Shown here: piece after piece, positions 43,659 through 52,909 of the stretch
Layout of the letters: each line of letters begins with the position of its first letter
Numbering within the stretch: the first letter of the stretch is position 1
Assembly: GCF_047303175.1 (NCBI RefSeq)
Contig: NZ_CP138945.1
Reading direction: 5' to 3' (one strand)
DNA length: 64,000 bases
Source: Prochlorococcus_E sp000760215
Lineage (GTDB): Bacteria > Cyanobacteriota > Cyanobacteriia > PCC-6307 > Cyanobiaceae
Program-made: the position numbers and the translations under genes
Notes under the pieces: generated by a model
Database searches by the model: none
Seen by the model: the letters and a program-made list of their open reading frames with translations, nothing else
What the model was told of the DNA's origin: nothing

Positions 43659-44996
43659 TTAGAAGCTAAAGAATGTTTCTACTATGTAACCTGATGTATC
43701 TGGAGTTGGGTTCAAAGTATCAGCTGTTGCGTCTCCTTCGAAGAACCAACCTCCTTGGATGGATATGCCATCAGATACAGGATAGTTGTAGTAAACCTCA
43801 TAGTTGTTTGTTACTACGCCTGCGGTATCTCTCTCTTGCCATGCGGTACTTAGTGTTCCAGGGCCAAATGGGTAATCAAGTCCTACCAAGAGGTCAGTGG
43901 AGTCGGTAGTTCCGTTACTCTTATGTAAACGGTCGAATGTAACACTGATGCTAGGGAAACCATCTGGCCTCCAGTAGACACCTGCTCCATAGCTAGAGTC
44001 AGTGTCATCGTCAGTAAAGACTACTCCACCACCATAATAGTCAGTGTCATAACCTACTGAAACCGTGTAGACGTCTGCAGTCGCTGCTGTAAACATTCCG
44101 CTAGTAGAAGTGTCTCCAGAACCAGTAGGAGAAATGGCAGAGAATGAAGCGTTGAAACCGCCGTCATTTGCCCAAGAAACAGCAGCACCGGAACCTGTTG
44201 TTCCCACTTCACCCCAAGGCATTGTTGCTAAGCGGAATGCTCCTGAGTAATCGGAAGTGGTTGCGGAGATTACATCATCTTGATCAAGTAATGGACCGGC
44301 ATATACCTGGAAATCACCTACTGGGAATGAATAGAAAAGTGATCCGACTTGAAGGCTGGACGCATTTTCGGCACTATCTAAAACAAGTTCATCTTGGTTA
44401 CCTTGAACTAATTGAGCGTAGAGGTTATCTGAGCCGCTGAAACTAGTATTCAGGTCAAGAGTGAAGTTATACTCTGTAGTTATCTTGTTGTTATTTGACG
44501 TCGGGCGTGAGTCAATCGCACCAGTTGTAAATACAGCACCTCCAGACATCTTGGTAGATGATGAGAACTGGCCAGCACTAAGTTCTTTAACTTTGTACTC
44601 AAGTCCATCAATCCGTCCTTTTAAGATTGCCATTTCTGTGCCAAATTCATTGCTAAGGCGAGTGGCATCTGAGTTTAATTCAGAAGAAATTAAGCCACTA
44701 TCCAAGCATGAGTTAATAAGTGCAGCAGCTTCATAGCGAGTTAGAGCTTTTCCGCTGTTTAGATTTTGAGCATAGCCATTGTCTACGCAGCCATAGCTAT
44801 CACTAAGATTCTTAAGAGCTGTATATGCCCAATCTCCAGGAACAACGTCAGAGAATTGAGATGTAGTAACTACTGATGATTTAGGAGAAGCATAGTTTGC
44901 TAATTCCTTGATATTAACCTCAGCTGCATTTGCAGCGAAAGGGGCCAAAAGACCTAAAGCAGCAGGAGCTACCAGCAATTGCTGGAAAAGCTTCAT
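43659..44996 (-). CDS. Outer-membrane porin with SLH domain (OprB/Som type)
   Basis: The start is taken at ATG 44996, with AGGA 6 bp upstream, giving MKLFQQLLVAPAALGLLAPF, a signal peptide ending ANA. Residues about 50-100 form one S-layer-homology domain (SDVVPGDWAYTALKNLSDSY, NSGKALTRYEAAALINSCLD). A coiled segment (GTEMAILKGRIDGLEYKVKE) and a long glycine/Asp-rich beta barrel ending in SGYIVETFFSF follow. The terminal Phe is typical of outer-membrane barrels. It is a major porin for small solutes, anchored to peptidoglycan by the SLH domain. The 25 extra N-terminal codons of the open frame are dismissed. Confidence 0.9.
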   Translation of the reverse strand: MKLFQQLLVAPAALGLLAPFAANAAEVNIKELANYASPKSSVVTTSQFSDVVPGDWAYTALKNLSDSYGCVDNGYAQNLNSGKALTRYEAAALINSCLDSGLISSELNSDATRLSNEFGTEMAILKGRIDGLEYKVKELSAGQFSSSTKMSGGAVFTTGAIDSRPTSNNNKITTEYNFTLDLNTSFSGSDNLYAQLVQGNQDELVLDSAENASSLQVGSLFYSFPVGDFQVYAGPLLDQDDVISATTSDYSGAFRLATMPWGEVGTTGSGAAVSWANDGGFNASFSAISPTGSGDTSTSGMFTAATADVYTVSVGYDTDYYGGGVVFTDDDTDSSYGAGVYWRPDGFPSISVTFDRLHKSNGTTDSTDLLVGLDYPFGPGTLSTAWQERDTAGVVTNNYEVYYNYPVSDGISIQGGWFFEGDATADTLNPTPDTSGYIVETFFSF

Positions 44997-45318
44997 GGGA
45001 TTCCTCACAAAAGAAATATGTGTGTTCATTATGCGCTTTATAGATCCCATATGCTGTAACAGCGTATACACTTTTATTAATGTCTATTACGCTTCAGTGC
45101 TTTCTAATACAATTCATGATTAGAGGAAACGTATCCAGTTGATAATAATTAGCTAGCTTTATATGGAGATATCCTTGCCAGAGCTCGGATTTCATTTTTC
45201 TTCTGGAGAAAATCTCATTTGCTCGCATTTAAATACCTTTTTAGTTATTTCTACGCAGTGCTACTGATGCTGGTCTGGCTAATAATTAAATAAATATATT
45301 TTCATTTTTTAGTTTGTA
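44997..45318. other. Porin 5' region
   Basis: About 320 bp between the porin start and the next small gene on the opposite strand. It contains the porin promoter and leader. Short inverted repeats are present but no clear operator. Confidence 0.4.
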
Positions 45319-45498
45319 ATGGCGAGTCTAAAGCGATTAAATTCATCCTTTATTGCTTTGCAAAGTATTGGTTCAGAAGTCTCTTTGCACGTTTTCGTGC
45401 AAGTCATCCTTATAGGAATGCTTGCTTCGATGATAATTGGCTATTATATTTACACTTCTTCTGTTTTCTTTCAAGGTATTTATTTGCAGCTTTTGTAA
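45319..45498 (+). CDS. 59-aa single-TM microprotein
   Basis: An ATG frame MASLKRLNSSFIALQSIGSE, then SLHVFVQVILIGMLASMIIG and YYIYTSSVFFQGIYLQLL. One long hydrophobic helix. It ends 9 bp from the stop of the convergent signal-peptide protein gene. Function unknown. Confidence 0.5.
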   Translation: MASLKRLNSSFIALQSIGSEVSLHVFVQVILIGMLASMIIGYYIYTSSVFFQGIYLQLL

Positions 45499-45507
45499 AA
45501 TAATTAA

Positions 45508-45885
45508 CTAGCAGAAATCACGAAGTTCCTTCCATTTGTCTAACCCTGCTTTTACATTATTTATATCACCATCAGAACCATTCTCCTTGAATGCCATTAT
45601 AAGTGATTGTGTTGCCTGTATTCCATATTCTGCTGCTTTCCTTTGTTTTATACAGCCTTCTATAGCGTCTCCATTCTTAAGTTCTTTTTCAGCATCTTCT
45701 AGATATTCACTTGCTATTTTAATTTTTTGATCCCATTCTTTAAGGTAAGTATTGAAATTTTCCCCTGAATCACTAAAAGCTTGATTAGCAGTGATAAGGA
45801 AAAATATTATGATAATACTTATAGAAAATAAATGATATTTGATAGAAAAAATTCTTTTAGTATTTATTTTAAATGGTCTATACAT
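45508..45885 (-). CDS. 125-aa periplasmic helical protein
   Basis: An ATG frame with a basic start (MYRPFKINTKRIFSIKYH) and a hydrophobic signal segment, cleavage likely near ANQAFS. The mature part is a helical bundle-like sequence (EWDQKIKIASEYLEDAEKEL, QRKAAEYGIQATQSLIMAFK) with two cysteines (EGCIKQ and RDFC). No named family. The plus-strand frame over it is a shadow. Confidence 0.65.
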   Translation of the reverse strand: MYRPFKINTKRIFSIKYHLFSISIIIIFFLITANQAFSDSGENFNTYLKEWDQKIKIASEYLEDAEKELKNGDAIEGCIKQRKAAEYGIQATQSLIMAFKENGSDGDINNVKAGLDKWKELRDFC

Positions 45886-45912
45886 AAATATAAATGGTTG
45901 AATGAATGTAAA

Positions 45913-45986
45913 TCGGAGCGGCGGGATTTGAACCCACGACCCCCACTACCCCAAAGTGGTGCGCTACCAAGCTGCGCTACGCCCCG
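45913..45986 (-). tRNA. tRNA-Pro (anticodon GGG)
   Basis: On the minus strand: acceptor CGGGGCG/CGCTCCG, D arm GCGC/GCGC, anticodon stem CCACT/AGTGG with loop TTGGGGT giving GGG, and T arm GTGGG-TTCAAAT-CCCGC. The discriminator base is A. CCA is not encoded. It sits between two small genes. Confidence 0.93.
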
Positions 45987-46089
45987 ATAGATTTAATTAT
46001 AACAAGAAAATAGAAGCTTAGTATCTTGACAACGTTATGCTGAGACATTGAACTTATCGTTCCTTTTTTTATTAGGATGCCTGTATGAA

Positions 46090-46290
46090 ATGGTTAAAAT
46101 ATCCACCAATACCGATTATGGTTGCTTTTATAAGAAGATTTATAATATAAAATATAATCCAGGAAAGTATATAACTAATTTAAGATTATTTTATGCCCTT
46201 AATGTTTTAAGCTTACTTATATATACCATATTTTATGTTATTAGAGAATATTTTGATAAAAGAAATGACTTGAACGAATGTAAGTCTTAA
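46090..46290 (+). CDS. 66-aa single-TM small protein
   Basis: The ATG gives MVKISTNTDYGCFYKKIYNI. The frame is open upstream to a TTG at 46048, which would add a short hydrophobic stretch. A membrane segment (LRLFYALNVLSLLIYTIFYV) is followed by a charged tail (EYFDKRNDLNECKS). Family unknown. Confidence 0.5.
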   Translation: MVKISTNTDYGCFYKKIYNIKYNPGKYITNLRLFYALNVLSLLIYTIFYVIREYFDKRNDLNECKS

Positions 46291-46319
46291 CATTTAGCGA
46301 TGGTTTTCTGAGGAACTCT

Positions 46320-46493
46320 CTAAGTGTCATAATTGATTGTTTTATTTACATTTAAACTGGGGGAATCTTTCCATTGAATGGGTGGAGAAAGTTTGTCTCT
46401 TGAAGGGACAAAGGTGAATATCAAAAGGAATACAATTATTATTGTAGAAATAATAATTGTAATAACTTTGCTGTCATCAATTTGTTCGTTCAT
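46320..46493 (-). CDS. 57-aa single-TM microprotein
   Basis: An ATG frame MNEQIDDSKVITIIISTIII, then VFLLIFTFVPSRDKLSPPIQ and WKDSPSLNVNKTINYDT. N-terminal acidic, helix at 9-29, polar end. It follows msrA by 3 bp on the same strand. Function unknown. Confidence 0.55.
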   Translation of the reverse strand: MNEQIDDSKVITIIISTIIIVFLLIFTFVPSRDKLSPPIQWKDSPSLNVNKTINYDT

Positions 46494-46496
46494 TTT

Positions 46497-47216
46497 TCAA
46501 TTATTTATGGGGCTATTACTACTTCTAAGTACGCAATGAGAAACTGTCCAGTCGAAATTATCCCAGACTTCAGTGCTAAGTTTATAATTTGCACCATTAA
46601 AATCACCTAAGGAAACGTTCGTTGGCATTGCTGAACAGTAAGGTCTGTTTCCTGGTTTTGCTAGGTATTGTTGATGATAATTCTCTGCATAATAAAATAA
46701 TTTTCTCTCTTCAATTTGGGTTGTGATTTGACCAAATCCATTTATTTCTAATAGCTTTTGATAACAATCAAGGCTATTAGAAGCAATCTTAGAATGTTCT
46801 TCTCTCGTTGTATAAATCACAGATCTGTATTGTGTTCCTGTATCATTTCCTTGTCTATTTAGTTGCGTTGGATCATGGCATTCCCAAAACATTTTTAGTA
46901 GATCACTTATATCAATTTGCGTTTTATTCCATACAACTCGAACCACTTCAGCGTGTTGAGTATTCCCAGAGCAAACTTCTCTGTAAGTAGGATTCTCAGT
47001 ACTTCCACCTGCATAGCCAACTGCAGTTGTTTTTACACCAGGTAATTTCCAAAAGCACTTTTCCGCACCCCAGAAGCATCCACATCCAAAATAGATCTCA
47101 TCTTCACTCTCTTGAGGTGGCAGATTAATAATGCTTTCTAAGACGAAATGTTTAATTTGATCTTTTTTGAAAGTCTTTGGTTGAGTTTTTTTGGGGTTTA
47201 ACCAACTAGGAAACAT
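46497..47216 (-). CDS. msrA: Peptide-methionine (S)-S-oxide reductase
   Basis: 239 aa. The catalytic GCFWG (46-50) carries Cys47. Nearby blocks typical of MsrA follow: GVKTTAVGYAGGSTENPTYR, ECHDPTQLNRQGNDTGTQYR, and the C-terminal AENYHQQYLAKPGN. It reduces oxidised methionine in proteins, using thioredoxin, in the cytoplasm. The N-terminal 40 residues are an extra basic/helical extension. It heads a minus-strand run with a small TM gene downstream. Confidence 0.95.
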   Translation of the reverse strand: MFPSWLNPKKTQPKTFKKDQIKHFVLESIINLPPQESEDEIYFGCGCFWGAEKCFWKLPGVKTTAVGYAGGSTENPTYREVCSGNTQHAEVVRVVWNKTQIDISDLLKMFWECHDPTQLNRQGNDTGTQYRSVIYTTREEHSKIASNSLDCYQKLLEINGFGQITTQIEERKLFYYAENYHQQYLAKPGNRPYCSAMPTNVSLGDFNGANYKLSTEVWDNFDWTVSHCVLRSSNSPINN

Positions 47217-47241
47217 GTAATTTAAAATCCTATTATCTAGA

Positions 47242-47493
47242 CTATTTAGGTGATTGAGCTTCTAGTTGAATATGATTTAACAATGTAGTGACAAAGGCAA
47301 ACAATAAAAAAGGGAGGCTTAAGACCAAAATTAATCCAACACCAACTAAAGCAAATATTGGTCTTGAAGATCCCATTAAGCCAAGCCCTCCAGCTAGACT
47401 TACAAAAATAACGGCCATCCATGCAAGTATTTGAAGATAGATGTCTCCAAAAGAAAGGTTGCATTTGATTGAATAATTGATTGGATCAGTCAT
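47242..47493 (-). CDS. 83-aa two-TM membrane protein
   Basis: An ATG frame MTDPINYSIKCNLSFGDIYL. Two hydrophobic segments (WMAVIFVSLAGGLGLMG and IFALVGVGLILVLSLPFLLF) with a short polar tail (NHIQLEAQSPK). It is 25 bp upstream of msrA on the same strand and may be coexpressed. The family is not recognised. Confidence 0.6.
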   Translation of the reverse strand: MTDPINYSIKCNLSFGDIYLQILAWMAVIFVSLAGGLGLMGSSRPIFALVGVGLILVLSLPFLLFAFVTTLLNHIQLEAQSPK

Positions 47494-47591
47494 CTAACAA
47501 TTCCTTTTTTACCAGGCTAGAAGAAGTTGTATTGATATGTATTTGAAATCCCCCTTTTCAGTGATGAAGTTTAATGAGGAAATTCTTGCAT

Positions 47592-49334
47592 TTAACCTAT
47601 TCCTTCTGTCGCTTGTTCTCTTTCCCAGAGTTTTTTATAAATCCCATCACTTTTAATTAGATCTTCATGCTTGCCTTCTTGTTCAAGCTTCCCTTGATTT
47701 AAAACTAATATTCGATCACATGCAGCGGCAGCAGAAAGTTGATGACTAATCATCAATATTGTTCTATTAGTTTGTTCCCTAATTGATGCCAGTATGGAAG
47801 CTGCTGTTTTGTTGTCAACGCTGGCCAATGCATCATCAAGAACAATTATTGGTGCATTAATCAATAAGGCTCTCCCTAAAGCTGTCCTTTGTCTCTGGCC
47901 ACCACTTAGAGTTATCCCTCGCTCTCCTACGAGTGTTTTAAAGCCGTCGGGAAAGCCTTTGATGTCTTCGTTAAGCCTTGCTTGCGAAGCAGAGGATCTA
48001 ACTTCTTCTATTGATGCATTTGGATCGCCGTATCTCAAATTGTTTTGTAATGTATCTGTAAATAAATAACCTTCCTGAGGGACAAAGGCTATGTTTTTTC
48101 GAAGCTCATCAAGCTTTATATCTACTATGTCATAGTTGTCTATAAATAGTTGTTGTTTAGGAACATTAATCATTCTGCCTAATGCTCTAGCAAGAGTCGT
48201 TTTACCACACCCGACTGGACCAACAATCGCTACTAGTTCCCCTGCATTAATTACAAAATTTAGGTCTTTTAAAATTTCTGTTTGGCTATCTTCATAACTA
48301 ATACAAAGTCCTTTGGCTTCTAATTTTCCTTTTACTGTTGATGTGAATTCTTTGCTTCCAGAGTTATCTTGAATACTAGGGGTATTTGTTAATAACTCTT
48401 CTACTCTCTCAAGACTTACTTGCCCCAATTGAAAAGTGTTTAAGGTAAAACCTAGTAGTGCTGTCGGGAAAACTAACCTTTCAACATAGAGTATTAGTGC
48501 GATTAATCCCCCAATAGTTAGTGAGCCTGTTTCAATCAGACCACTTCCTAGCGCAAGAATTAAAAGTAAAGATATCGATGAAATACCTTGTAGGAGAGGA
48601 AATAAAGTACTGGCTGTTCTTGCTAAATTTATAGCGGCATTCTTATATTCCTTATTTAATTTAGAAAAAGCTTTTCCTTCTGCATCTTCTTGGCCATAGA
48701 TTTTTATAGCGCTAATACCTGATAGATCTTCTTGGATTAGTTCACTCAGGCTAGAAAGAGCTTCTTGTTGACGCTTCCTTTGGTTAACCATTCTGCCTCC
48801 GAAGAGGCGAACAACGCCAAGCATTATTGGATAAAGAGATATTGAGGCTAACGTTAACCATGGATTGATGGCAAGCATTGCTGGGACAGTAAAGGCATAT
48901 GCTAAGAATGTGTTGGTGAGACTTAAAATTGCGAATCCAAGTAGGCGCCTAATGTTTTCTATGTCACTAGTAGCTCTTGTAATAACTTCACCACTGCCAA
49001 TTTCTTGAACCCATCCTGGGTCTTGTATCAGCATGTGATCAAATAGGCGCTGCCTAAGATCAACTTCTACTTGCCTACCAACCCCAAAAACAAGTTGACG
49101 TGAAATAAGTCGAATAAATGCCATCACTGTTGCTAGGGATATAATCCATGCTGATTGTTTTAGTACATCGTTAAAAGTGAACCCTTCTTGTAAAGCATCT
49201 ATGATTTTACGAACTTCAAATGGAATTATAACGCTTAAAATATTTACAATTACTAGGCTTAGTGCTCCAAGGAGCAATGTTCTTCTATGAGGTTTTAAAT
49301 ATCTATTTATTAGATCAATCCTAAGTGCTTTCAT
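47592..49334 (-). CDS. ABC exporter half-transporter (MsbA-like)
   Basis: 580 aa. An N-terminal six-helix transmembrane domain (about 15-305) is followed by an ATPase domain with Walker A GPVGCGKTT (around 371), Q-loop AFVPQEGYLF, signature LSGGQRQRTALGRAL and Walker B IIVLDDALASVD. As a half-transporter it should work as a homodimer that exports lipids, peptides or drugs through the inner membrane. The substrate is not predictable. It stands alone next to a divergent DUF3288 gene. Confidence 0.92.
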   Translation of the reverse strand: MKALRIDLINRYLKPHRRTLLLGALSLVIVNILSVIIPFEVRKIIDALQEGFTFNDVLKQSAWIISLATVMAFIRLISRQLVFGVGRQVEVDLRQRLFDHMLIQDPGWVQEIGSGEVITRATSDIENIRRLLGFAILSLTNTFLAYAFTVPAMLAINPWLTLASISLYPIMLGVVRLFGGRMVNQRKRQQEALSSLSELIQEDLSGISAIKIYGQEDAEGKAFSKLNKEYKNAAINLARTASTLFPLLQGISSISLLLILALGSGLIETGSLTIGGLIALILYVERLVFPTALLGFTLNTFQLGQVSLERVEELLTNTPSIQDNSGSKEFTSTVKGKLEAKGLCISYEDSQTEILKDLNFVINAGELVAIVGPVGCGKTTLARALGRMINVPKQQLFIDNYDIVDIKLDELRKNIAFVPQEGYLFTDTLQNNLRYGDPNASIEEVRSSASQARLNEDIKGFPDGFKTLVGERGITLSGGQRQRTALGRALLINAPIIVLDDALASVDNKTAASILASIREQTNRTILMISHQLSAAAACDRILVLNQGKLEQEGKHEDLIKSDGIYKKLWEREQATEGIG

Positions 49335-49412
49335 GATTTCATTAATACAAATACCAATTTAGATTGCATAAGGCGAAAAAATGATTATATCGTTCTATTT
49401 GTACTTGGGGTT

Positions 49413-49718
49413 TTGTTGATGGAAGGACAGAATCATCCTTTGTATTCTATTGATCGCGATCATGTCAATCGTTTACTAGCTACAAATGTTCCTAATGATG
49501 AGGATTTGATTGATTTGGCTAGATTGATGATGAGGTATGAAGGATTTCCAGGAGCTGATGATCTTCAAATGGACATGCGAAAAACATTGAAATTATGGGG
49601 AATAACAAAAGAAGAACTCAATGCCAGTACTCGGAAAATATGGATAAAAGGGTATAGGCCTGGTGCTTCTTCGGAAACAATGATGGGATCAGGTTTTGAT
49701 ACGACAGAAAAATCTTAG
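49413..49718 (+). CDS. DUF3288 family protein
   Basis: 101 aa. HPLYSIDRDHVNRLLATNVP, then DLARLMMRYEGFPGADDLQM, matches DUF3288, whose hallmark is DR-x-x-V-x-x-LL and R-Y-x-G-FPGA-x-D-x-Q. This is a small soluble cyanobacterial family of unknown role. It is divergent from the ABC exporter gene. Confidence 0.85.
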   Translation: MLMEGQNHPLYSIDRDHVNRLLATNVPNDEDLIDLARLMMRYEGFPGADDLQMDMRKTLKLWGITKEELNASTRKIWIKGYRPGASSETMMGSGFDTTEKS

Positions 49719-49840
49719 ATTAATTACATACTCCTTTTACTTTTTATCTTATTCGGATAAGTCATAGTATGAGGGTGCTTCTTTAGTTGGGCGTTCCCTC
49801 CTTAACAAAGCGCTCTGGCTTTTTAAAGTAGTTTTTAATT

Positions 49841-50866
49841 ATGTCTAATTCTTCTTGGCCAAAACTTCTTGAAAAACTTTTGCAGAGTGAAGAACTTACT
49901 GCATTAGAGGCAAAAGCTCTTATGCAGGCTTGGCTTGAGAATGATCTTTTACCTGTACAAACAGGAGCTTTTCTTGCTGCTTTAAGAGCTAAAGGAGTTT
50001 CCGGGTTGGAGTTGTCAACCATGGCAGAAGTCCTCAGGGAGGCTTGTGTCTTTCCGTACAGTATTCCAAAGACCTTTATGGTTGATACATGCGGAACTGG
50101 CGGAGATGGAGCTGATACTTTTAATATTTCAACAGCAGTGGCTTTTGTAGCCGCTTCATTAGGAGTTAATATTGCTAAGCACGGAAATCGAAGTGCTAGT
50201 GGAAAAGTTGGCTCTGCAGACGTTCTTGAAGGACTTGGGATTAAACTAGATGCTCCTTTGCAATCAGTTGTTAATGCAATTCAGGAAACAAATATAACTT
50301 TTTTGTTTGCACCGGTTTGGCATTCCTCTTTGGTTAATCTTGCGCCATTAAGAAAAAGCTTGGGTGTAAGAACTGTCTTTAATCTTCTTGGGCCATTAGT
50401 AAATCCTTTTCGTCCTAAGGCACAGGTCTTGGGAGTTGCAAAGCCTGAGTTGTTAGACCCTATGTCAGAAGCATTGCTCAATTTGGGATTAGAAAGAGCA
50501 GTAGTGGTTCACGGAGCTGGCAGTTTAGACGAAGCGTCTCTTGAAGGAATTAATCAATTGCGATTCATTGAGAATGGCCAGATAACCTCTAGATCACTTG
50601 ATGTAAGAGATCTAGGCCTTGTTCCTTGTCCTAATAGTGAACTTAAGGGAGGGGACCTTTCTACTAATAAAGATATACTTTTAAATCTCTTTAAAGGATC
50701 TGGGACCCAACCTCAAAAAGAAGTTGTTGCTCTTAATACTTCTTTAGTCTTTTGGGCTTCAGGTCTTGAAAGAGATTTAAGTCAAGGTGTGAAAATAGCT
50801 TTAGAATCTCTAATGATGGCAAAGCCATTAGATAAATTTAATGAGTTGAAGAAATTCTTGGAATGA
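49841..50866 (+). CDS. trpD: Anthranilate phosphoribosyltransferase
   Basis: 341 aa. The PRPP-binding CGTGGDG (about residue 86), NISTA, KHGNRSASGKVGSADVLEGL and the anthranilate-site LGPLVNPFRP are all present. It transfers phosphoribosyl to anthranilate in tryptophan synthesis, in the cytoplasm. It starts the plus-strand block; carA follows about 40 bp later, which is not a functional operon but a common picocyanobacterial order. Confidence 0.95.
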   Translation: MSNSSWPKLLEKLLQSEELTALEAKALMQAWLENDLLPVQTGAFLAALRAKGVSGLELSTMAEVLREACVFPYSIPKTFMVDTCGTGGDGADTFNISTAVAFVAASLGVNIAKHGNRSASGKVGSADVLEGLGIKLDAPLQSVVNAIQETNITFLFAPVWHSSLVNLAPLRKSLGVRTVFNLLGPLVNPFRPKAQVLGVAKPELLDPMSEALLNLGLERAVVVHGAGSLDEASLEGINQLRFIENGQITSRSLDVRDLGLVPCPNSELKGGDLSTNKDILLNLFKGSGTQPQKEVVALNTSLVFWASGLERDLSQGVKIALESLMMAKPLDKFNELKKFLE

Positions 50867-50908
50867 CTTTTTTGTAATCAAGTGAGCTTTATTTAATTAA
50901 CTTTTAAG

Positions 50909-52051
50909 ATGAATTCCTTACAAAATGATGCTGCTATTTTGGTCTTATCTGATGGCACTTTGATTGAGGGTAAATCATTTGGTTATAAAGGAACAGTTGT
51001 TGGTGAAATTGTTTTTAACACTGGCATTACTGGCTATGAAGAGGTCTTAACTGATCCTAGTTATTTTGGCCAGTTAATTACTTTTACTTATCCGGAATTA
51101 GGTAATACTGGTATCAATTTTGATGATCACGAGTCTGTAACTCCTAGTGCAAAGGGTGTTATTGCAAGAAGATTCACTAGTTATCCAAGTAATTGGCGTT
51201 CAAAAAAAACCTTTGAGAAATGGCTTGAGGATGAAATGGTGGTTGGAATTCATGGTGTGGATACAAGAGCACTTGTCCGACATTTAAGAACTTCTGGAAC
51301 AATGAATGCAGTTATATCTTCAACAGGTAAAGAATCCGCTTCAGATTTATTAGATCATGTCAAACAAGCTCCATTAATGAAAGGACTTGATTTGACCAGT
51401 GAAGTTACTACCAAGAATCCATATGTATGGAATTCAACTACCTCTGTTGACTTTGACAAGAGAGTTTTCAATAGGCATAAGAAGCCTTATAAAGTAGTTG
51501 CGATTGATTTTGGAATTAAGCGCTCAATATTGAACCGGTTAGTATCTCACGGTTGTGAAGTTAATGTTTTGCCGGCAAATTCTGATTTCTCAGATGTAAT
51601 AGCTTTAGAGCCTGAAGGTGTGTTTTTATCAAACGGTCCAGGTGATCCTGCGGCTGTGGAGTCAGGAATACTTTTAGCAAGACGCTTAATAAAAGAAGGA
51701 GACATGCCAATCTTTGGGATATGCCTTGGCCATCAAATTTTAGGATTAGCTCTTGGTTGTAGGACATTCAAGCTCCCATATGGGCATAGAGGATTGAATC
51801 ATCCGTGCGGTAAGAATGGAAATATTGAAATTACAAGTCAAAATCATGGATTTGCTATTGAAGCTTCATCTCTTGATATTGAGACGGTTCAAGTAACTCA
51901 TTTAAACCTTAACGATGGAACGGTTGCAGGTATAGCAATGTGTAACAGACCAGTTTTTGGCATTCAATATCACCCAGAAGCAAGTCCTGGGCCTCATGAT
52001 GCTGATCACCATTTCTCACGTTTTTCTGAACTAATGTCACAACGACGTTGA
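50909..52051 (+). CDS. carA: Carbamoyl-phosphate synthase small subunit
   Basis: 380 aa. The N-terminal CarA domain (SDGTLIEGKSFGYKGTVVGE) leads to the glutamine amidotransferase domain with LSNGPGDPAAV, the catalytic Cys in FGICLGHQILGLALG, and the His/Glu pair in GIQYHPEASPGPHD. It provides ammonia to CarB for arginine and pyrimidine synthesis. Length and order are complete. carB is not in the window. Confidence 0.95.
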   Translation: MNSLQNDAAILVLSDGTLIEGKSFGYKGTVVGEIVFNTGITGYEEVLTDPSYFGQLITFTYPELGNTGINFDDHESVTPSAKGVIARRFTSYPSNWRSKKTFEKWLEDEMVVGIHGVDTRALVRHLRTSGTMNAVISSTGKESASDLLDHVKQAPLMKGLDLTSEVTTKNPYVWNSTTSVDFDKRVFNRHKKPYKVVAIDFGIKRSILNRLVSHGCEVNVLPANSDFSDVIALEPEGVFLSNGPGDPAAVESGILLARRLIKEGDMPIFGICLGHQILGLALGCRTFKLPYGHRGLNHPCGKNGNIEITSQNHGFAIEASSLDIETVQVTHLNLNDGTVAGIAMCNRPVFGIQYHPEASPGPHDADHHFSRFSELMSQRR

Positions 52052-52115
52052 ACTGTGGTTCAGATCCTTTTTGATAACTACACTTCATTTGTGGAGTATT
52101 AGGAGGCTTGGACCC

Positions 52116-52481
52116 ATAAACGATTTGCAACGATTGACCGTTTCTTTGCGAGGTGGATTTGAAAGAAGAAAAGGTTGTTTGGTTTTTCACTTCACTGGCC
52201 AACTCGATGAATATTCAAAAAAGCAATTCACGGATTTTGTGAACGATGTATTTAGCTCAAATAAATTACCTATTGTTATTGACCTGACAAAAATCGATTT
52301 TATTGATTCAACTGGATTAGGGGCAATGGTGCATTACGCGAAAAAATGTAAGAACGCCAAGAGATCCTTTGTTGTTGTTGGTAATTCTAGAGTTATTCAA
52401 ATAATAAAACTTGTTAGACTTGAGGAGTTTTTACATCTTTCTTCGGATCTAAATACGGCTTTAAGTCAATTAGCTGCTTGA
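52116..52481 (+). CDS. STAS-domain protein (anti-anti-sigma-like), odd start codon
   Basis: The STAS fold is clear from LVFHFTGQLDEYSKKQFTDF on, with IDLTKIDFIDSTGLGAMVHY holding the phosphorylatable Ser position. Anti-sigma factor antagonists of this family act by partner switching in the cytoplasm. The best ribosome-binding site AGGAGG (52101-52106) is 9 bp before an ATA at 52116. No ATG exists nearby, and the nearest other candidates are TTG at 52125 or TTG at 52071. A one-base change would make ATA into ATG, so the start is uncertain. Confidence 0.8.
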   Translation: MNDLQRLTVSLRGGFERRKGCLVFHFTGQLDEYSKKQFTDFVNDVFSSNKLPIVIDLTKIDFIDSTGLGAMVHYAKKCKNAKRSFVVVGNSRVIQIIKLVRLEEFLHLSSDLNTALSQLAA

Positions 52482-52909
52482 ATAATTGGATTAAAAACAT
52501 ACAAATTTCAGGGCGTCCTGATCAATTGAGGCCTTCTCAATTGGCTTGGTTGGGAGATGCAGTTTGGGAATTGCATCAAAGGCTACTACTTTGTGAGAAG
52601 CCAGCTAAAACAAAGGATCTCCATCTTTCAGTAGTCTCTCAAGTAAAGGCGGAAGCTCAGTCCAAAGCATTGGAAAACATCGAAATTTATTTGACTGATT
52701 TAGAGAGAAAATTGGTGAGACGAGGACGTAATAGTATTACCCGTAGCTCTAGGAAGGTAAATATTGCTATTTATGGAAGGGCAACTGGATTTGAAACACT
52801 TATTGGTTGGTTATTTCTAAAGGATCCAAATCGCCTGGCTCAACTAATGGATCTATTAGAGAGAATTGAAACTGATAAACATGAAGGAGGAATCAATGAG
52901 TACAAATGA
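52478..52909 (+). CDS. mrnC: Mini-ribonuclease III
   Basis: 143 aa from a TTG overlapping the STAS stop by 4 bp (TTGA). The RNase III core LAWLGDAVWELHQRLLL and LVRRGRNS fits Mini-III, a family that lacks the double-stranded-RNA-binding domain and matures 23S rRNA ends. The acidic ends of the active-site helix (GDAVWE, and the later E in GFETLIGWLF) are present. It overlaps rlmB by 14 bp, giving a compact RNA-processing operon. Confidence 0.88.
   Translation: MNNWIKNIQISGRPDQLRPSQLAWLGDAVWELHQRLLLCEKPAKTKDLHLSVVSQVKAEAQSKALENIEIYLTDLERKLVRRGRNSITRSSRKVNIAIYGRATGFETLIGWLFLKDPNRLAQLMDLLERIETDKHEGGINEYK

Noticed and set aside
44168..44440. 90-codon plus-strand frame inside the porin gene
   Set aside because: It is antisense to an intact SLH porin, and its composition comes from that gene.
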